DNA of 64,000 bases, taken from positions 62,001 to 126,000 of the forward strand of contig NZ_JAKFGM010000002.1 of assembly GCF_021502585.1 (NCBI RefSeq), in the 5' to 3' direction. This DNA comes from Sphingomonas cremea. GTDB taxonomy: Bacteria > Pseudomonadota > Alphaproteobacteria > Sphingomonadales > Sphingomonadaceae. This document shows positions 60,719 through 64,000 of this stretch, piece after piece; within the stretch, counting starts at the first letter, position 1, and each line of letters starts with the position of its first letter. The notes below the pieces were generated by a model. It ran no database searches. It saw only the letters and a program-made list of their open reading frames with translations, and was not told where the DNA came from. Both the position numbers and the translations under genes were made by a program.

Positions 60719-61155
60719 GTTCCGGAAGCGAGGCGGTAGACTCGCTTTTACGGCTGCTACCCACAGCGATCCGCACAACAGTTTTGCAGATGGGGCGCTA
60801 TGCCGTTGCAGGGCTGGCCATCACCTTAGCGGTCGCGGCGAGCTATTGGGGCCTAGCAGAATTCGCCGGCGTCGATCCGATGATATCGCTGACCGTCGTG
60901 GTCATCCTATTTGGCGCGGTCAGCTACATAACGCATGGCGCGTTTAGCTTCAGGGGGCATGGCGATAGGGATCGCCATCATATCCGAGCCAGCCGCTTCT
61001 TGCTCGTCGCGCTAGTCACGTTCGCGATCAATCAGTTTCACGTCTGGATGTTGGTGAAGCAGTTGGGTGGTCCCACTTGGTGGCCGACAATTCCGATGGT
61101 GTTCGTAACACCCTTGGTCACGTTCGCGCTGCTGCGCCGTTTCGTATATTACTAA
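60703..61155 (+). CDS. GtrA family membrane protein, group 2
   Basis: The 150-residue protein has four membrane helices and is a clear paralogue of the GtrA at 49119: [51 protein letters not shown] and a 22-residue identical stretch beginning [11 protein letters not shown]. Synonymous positions differ between the copies, so the duplication is not recent. Here GtrA closes the gene group instead of opening it. The stop shares four bases with rlmN (CTAA). Confidence 0.9.
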   Translation: MDSNLSSGSEAVDSLLRLLPTAIRTTVLQMGRYAVAGLAITLAVAASYWGLAEFAGVDPMISLTVVVILFGAVSYITHGAFSFRGHGDRDRHHIRASRFLLVALVTFAINQFHVWMLVKQLGGPTWWPTIPMVFVTPLVTFALLRRFVYY

Positions 61156-62342
61156 GCAGCCGCCGCTTCCCGGTCTCGCTCCGCCCGGCTCTTCTTTTCC
61201 GCCGCCGTCTTCAGCTGACCGCAGGCGGCGTCGATGTCGCGGCCTCGTGGTGTGCGGATTGGGGCGGAAATTCCGGCTTCAAAGACGATGTTGCTGAACG
61301 CGCGGATCCGCTCGTCGGTCGAACATTCGTACGGCGCGCCGGGCCAGGGGTTGAACGGGATCAGATTGACCTTTGCCGGAAGCTTGTACTGGCGGATCAG
61401 CCTGACCAGTTCCCGAGCATCAGCGTCGCTGTCGTTCTTGTCCTTCAGCATCACATATTCGAAGGTGATGCGGCGGGCGTTGTTGGCGCCCGGATAGGCG
61501 GCGCAGGCCGACAGCAGTTCCTCGATGCCGTACTTCTTGTTGATCGGCACGATCTCGTCACGGACTTCCTTGGTCACCGCGTGCAGAGACACCGCCAAGT
61601 TGACCCCGATTTCCTCGCCGGCGCGCGACATCATCGGCACCACGCCCGATGTCGACAGGGTGATGCGGCGCTTGCTGAGGCCGAGGCCGTCGCCGTCCAT
61701 GACGATCTTCAGCGCCTGCTTCACATTGTCGAAATTGTAGAGCGGCTCGCCCATTCCCATCATGACGATGTTGGTCAGCATGCGGCCTTCGGGCGAGCTC
61801 GGCCATTCGCCCAGCGCGTCGCGAGCCAGCATAACCTGTCCGACGATCTCCGCCGGCTCGAGATTGCGGACCAGCTTCATCGTCCCGGTGTGGCAGAAGC
61901 GGCAATTCAAGGTGCACCCCACCTGGCTCGACACGCAGAGCGTGCCGCGGTCGGCGTCGGGGATGAACACCATCTCAAAATCATGACCGTCGTGAGTGCG
62001 GAGCAGCCATTTGCGGGTGCCGTCGGTCGACACCTGCGCCTCGACCACTTCCGGGCGGGTCAAGGTGAACCGCTCCGCGAGCCACGGCTGCTGCGCCTTG
62101 GCGATGTCGGTCATCGCCGAAAAGTCGCTGACCCCCCGATTATAGATCCAGTGCCAGATCTGTTTTGCGCGGAGCTTCGCCTGTTTCGGATCGAGCCCGG
62201 CCGATTCCAGCGCGGCGCGAATTTCTTCCTTGGGCAGGCCGACCAATTCGACCTTGCCGTCGGCGCGTTGAACGGCCGCGCGCGGAACGGGCACGGGATC
62301 GATGGGGCCGGGGATCGGCATCAAATTAGTATCGGCGCTCAT
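61152..62342 (-). CDS. rlmN: Dual-specificity RNA methyltransferase RlmN
   Basis: RlmN (396 residues) is a radical-SAM enzyme that methylates C2 of A2503 in 23S rRNA and A37 in some tRNAs. The cluster motif CTLNCRFC and VSSQVGC precede it; other marks are [66 protein letters not shown] and the cysteine in [10 protein letters not shown] that forms the intermediate methyl-Cys partner. An N-terminal extension of about 25 residues precedes the core. Confidence 0.96.
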   Translation of the reverse strand: MSADTNLMPIPGPIDPVPVPRAAVQRADGKVELVGLPKEEIRAALESAGLDPKQAKLRAKQIWHWIYNRGVSDFSAMTDIAKAQQPWLAERFTLTRPEVVEAQVSTDGTRKWLLRTHDGHDFEMVFIPDADRGTLCVSSQVGCTLNCRFCHTGTMKLVRNLEPAEIVGQVMLARDALGEWPSSPEGRMLTNIVMMGMGEPLYNFDNVKQALKIVMDGDGLGLSKRRITLSTSGVVPMMSRAGEEIGVNLAVSLHAVTKEVRDEIVPINKKYGIEELLSACAAYPGANNARRITFEYVMLKDKNDSDADARELVRLIRQYKLPAKVNLIPFNPWPGAPYECSTDERIRAFSNIVFEAGISAPIRTPRGRDIDAACGQLKTAAEKKSRAERDREAAAA

Positions 62343-62369
62343 GGCAGGCGGGCGCCTTTACGTGAAAAC

Positions 62370-62867
62370 TCAGCGATTTGCCAGCGCCGCCGCGCAGGCG
62401 GCCGCCGCGTCGATGGCCAGCGGCGCGCCGTCGAGGCTGTAGCGGTCGACGATCCGCCCGCCCCCGGGGCTTCTGGCTTCGAGCCGCATTCCGCCGCTCG
62501 CCCGCATCCTGGCGATGATCGCCTGCTCCTGCCCCGGGCCGCGACTCCAGGCCATGTCGCCCTGGGTCATCAGCAGGAACGGCGTGTCGCCAATGTATAG
62601 CATGACGCTGGCTCCTGCCCTCGGGACTCGGCTCAGCCGGGCGGCGAACTGGCCGTGCCGTGGTCCACCGGCATCGAACGACAGACTGGCGCGGGCCGGG
62701 GGGCGATCCTTGTAGACCGCGCCCAACGAGCGCGTTGCCGCCTCGCAAGTCCGCCCCGAACTGAGGGCCGCCCACTGCCCCCGTGCAGCAACGATCGATG
62801 GCGCGGCGGCGAGTGGTACGGAAATGAACAGAAATGCGGCGGCCAATATCCTCAATTGCGCAACCAC
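62370..62867 (-). CDS. Small exported protein of unknown function
   Basis: The 165-residue protein has a signal peptide (MVAQLRILAAAFLFISVPLAAA) and a compact domain (GQWAALSSGRTCEAATRS, GQFAARLSRVPRAGASVMLYIGDTPFLL, GDMAWSRGPGQEQAIIARMR, DRYSLDGAPLAIDAAAACAA). Two cysteines, one near each end, could pair. It looks like a conserved sphingomonad periplasmic family; I do not recognise a characterised domain. It overlaps the upstream prepilin peptidase gene by 16 bases. Confidence 0.7.
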   Translation of the reverse strand: MVAQLRILAAAFLFISVPLAAAPSIVAARGQWAALSSGRTCEAATRSLGAVYKDRPPARASLSFDAGGPRHGQFAARLSRVPRAGASVMLYIGDTPFLLMTQGDMAWSRGPGQEQAIIARMRASGGMRLEARSPGGGRIVDRYSLDGAPLAIDAAAACAAALANR

Positions 62868-63340
62868 CAGCCCATCAACGCAACGCCCAGCGCGATCGCG
62901 ATCCCATAGGGAATGCCCCCTCTGGGTTGAAGCATCAAGACCCGCGCACGGACGGAGTCAGGCCATTTCAATCGCCTCAGCCCAATGATGATAAGCGCTT
63001 CGACGCCGCCCGCGATTGCGATAGCCACTAGCAAGCGCCAGCCGTTCGACAGGTCGAACCACAACACTGATGCCGCCAACAGCTTTATGTCGCCGCCGCC
63101 CATCCAGCCGCGGCCGAACGCGAATGTCCCGACCGCCAGCATCGCGGCGAACAGGGCGAAATTCTGCCACAGACCAATGATCGGGCCGTCAAGCGCAAGC
63201 GCGGCAAAGGCTCCGATGGCGATCGCGCCCGAAATCCAATCGCTAATCTTAAGACGCAAGCCGTCCTGAAGCGCGGCGGCCAGCAGCAGCATGAAGAGCG
63301 CGATCGCCAGCCATTGAGGAGCCAACGCGAGGAGATTCAT
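62852..63340 (-). CDS. cpaA: Prepilin peptidase (CpaA/TadV-type, family A24)
   Basis: The 162-residue membrane aspartyl protease should process Flp-type pilins for a Tad pilus. It shows the first catalytic aspartate in LQDGLRLKISDWIS and the second in GWMGGGDIKLLAA, plus about four to five membrane helices. The size and lack of an N-methylation domain fit CpaA/TadV rather than PilD. Its start overlaps the TPR gene upstream (63337-63340), consistent with a tad cluster outside the window. Confidence 0.9.
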   Translation of the reverse strand: MNLLALAPQWLAIALFMLLLAAALQDGLRLKISDWISGAIAIGAFAALALDGPIIGLWQNFALFAAMLAVGTFAFGRGWMGGGDIKLLAASVLWFDLSNGWRLLVAIAIAGGVEALIIIGLRRLKWPDSVRARVLMLQPRGGIPYGIAIALGVALMGWWLRN

Positions 63341-64000
63341 TTAGAAACGCCCAGCGCCGCCAGATTTTCGGCCGCCCGGGCATACCAGCGGCTTCGCAGC
63401 TCAATCGCCTGGGCGAAGGCTGCTTCGGCTCGCTTGGTTTGGCCGTCCGCAGCGGCGACCACCCCCGCGTCGTTGAGTCGCGCCGCATAGGCCTCGTCAC
63501 TCTCGCCCCGCATCCGGGCTGGAAGGTCCGCACCGACCGCCGCACGCGCCAATTCCAAGTTGTTGGCAAGGCGCGGCAGCGCGGGGTCGATCGCCGACGC
63601 TCGTTGAAAGAAGATCAGCGCCTCCGCCCATTGGCCGCGCAACATCAGCGACCAGCCCTGGTTATTGGGGACCTCGGCCCGCTTTGGATCGATGGCAGCG
63701 GCGCGGGCGTAGGCGGCGTCGGCCTCGGCCCAGCGACCCTGGCGGTCGGCGGCGGCTCCGCGCGCGTTCCATGCGCGCCAGCTGGCGGCGGGCACGCGCG
63801 TCGCCCGGTCGAGCAGCGCAGTTGCTTCGGTGGCTCGCCCCAGTCGAAGCGCTGCTATGCCCCCGCGTTCCAGCAACAGCCCGTCGTCCGGATGCACACC
63901 AAGCAGCGCCTTGTAGAGATTGAGCGCCTGCTCGTTTTCACCACGCGCCAAGGCAAGGTCGGCAAGCAGCCGATCGACCGGATCGCCCTTGGCTCCTGCC
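63337..64000 (-). CDS. TPR protein, TadD-like (5' end outside window)
   Basis: The frame is open to the right edge, so the gene begins beyond the window; about 220 codons are visible. It consists of TPR repeats: NEQALNLYKALLGVHPDDGLLLERGGIAALRLGR, GRWAEADAAYARAAAIDPKRAEVPNNQGWSLMLRGQWAEALIFFQRASAIDP, and QTKRAEAAFAQAIELRSRWYARAAENLAAL. Coupled to a CpaA-type peptidase, it is likely TadD, an assembly factor for Flp pili. The remaining tad genes are presumably to the right. Confidence 0.85.
   Translation of the reverse strand, partial: AGAKGDPVDRLLADLALARGENEQALNLYKALLGVHPDDGLLLERGGIAALRLGRATEATALLDRATRVPAASWRAWNARGAAADRQGRWAEADAAYARAAAIDPKRAEVPNNQGWSLMLRGQWAEALIFFQRASAIDPALPRLANNLELARAAVGADLPARMRGESDEAYAARLNDAGVVAAADGQTKRAEAAFAQAIELRSRWYARAAENLAALGVSK

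Noticed and set aside
47237-61155. Whole 47-61 kb region as one transferred island
   Set aside because: argG, cfa, galE and the group 1 genes look compositionally like the rest, and there are no boundary repeats, tRNA gene or integrase.
1-64000. CRISPR arrays, tRNA or rRNA genes, IS elements, prophage or integrase genes
   Set aside because: No regularly spaced repeats, no cloverleaf candidates, and no transposase, integrase or phage-structural motifs were seen.

Overview
The window is a GC-rich chromosomal segment of an alphaproteobacterium, most likely an order Sphingomonadales member (Sphingomonas/Sphingomicrobium-like). This is inferred from a TonB-dependent receptor with an EIVVTATRR plug start, proline-rich tails, a DUF6491-type family, a SUF operon headed by an Rrf2 regulator, and generally small gene gaps. 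I see no rRNA, tRNA, CRISPR array, insertion sequence or prophage. The segment is mostly housekeeping genes, with two accessory-looking envelope-glycan gene groups near the right end.

Layout. 0-8.7 kb: 3' end of the (p)ppGpp synthetase/hydrolase gene, maeB (malic enzyme-phosphotransacetylase fusion), mutS and glnD. 8.8-14.8 kb: a large TonB-dependent receptor, infC and thrS. 14.8-19.3 kb: a hydrolase, a TPR protein, a SIMPL-domain protein, the glyoxalase pair gloA-gloB and two tandem small exported paralogues. 19.3-25.9 kb: acyl-CoA synthetase, gamma-glutamyltransferase, pyrD, an intergenic inverted-repeat element and a DUF885 lipoprotein. 26.0-31.7 kb: an eight-gene suf operon (rrf2-sufB-DUF1330-sufC-sufD-sufS-sufT-sufA) in which every junction overlaps by 1-4 bases. 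31.7-41.7 kb: MlaA-like protein, MddA-like membrane methyltransferase, HAD phosphatase, dapD, an EamA transporter, a TlpA-like lipoprotein, argH, a small lipoprotein, galU, a degenerate response regulator, an HNH protein and gluQ. 41.7-47.2 kb: a two-helix membrane protein, a PduO-type cobalamin adenosyltransferase, egtB-egtD (ergothioneine), yggT, folD, an NTF2-like protein and marC.

47.2-61.2 kb is the most unusual part. Two sets of GtrA + family-2 glycosyltransferase + SAM methyltransferase + multi-helix GT-C-like membrane protein lie about 6 kb apart with different gene orders, separated by argG, an EF-hand protein, cfa and galE. The two GtrA proteins are clear paralogues sharing a 22-residue identical stretch. 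The second set looks lower in GC. With galU and galE supplying UDP-sugars, this suggests lipid-linked sugar transfer to a periplasmic or surface glycan, perhaps by two parallel systems. 61.2-64 kb: rlmN, a small exported protein, a CpaA-type prepilin peptidase and the 3' part of a TadD-like TPR gene.

Recurring themes are very tight packing (five convergent gene pairs share exactly four bases at their stop codons) and non-AUG starts. The latter include a probable AUA start for infC and CUG starts for gluQ and the cobalamin adenosyltransferase. All functions are read from sequence motifs without database searches.
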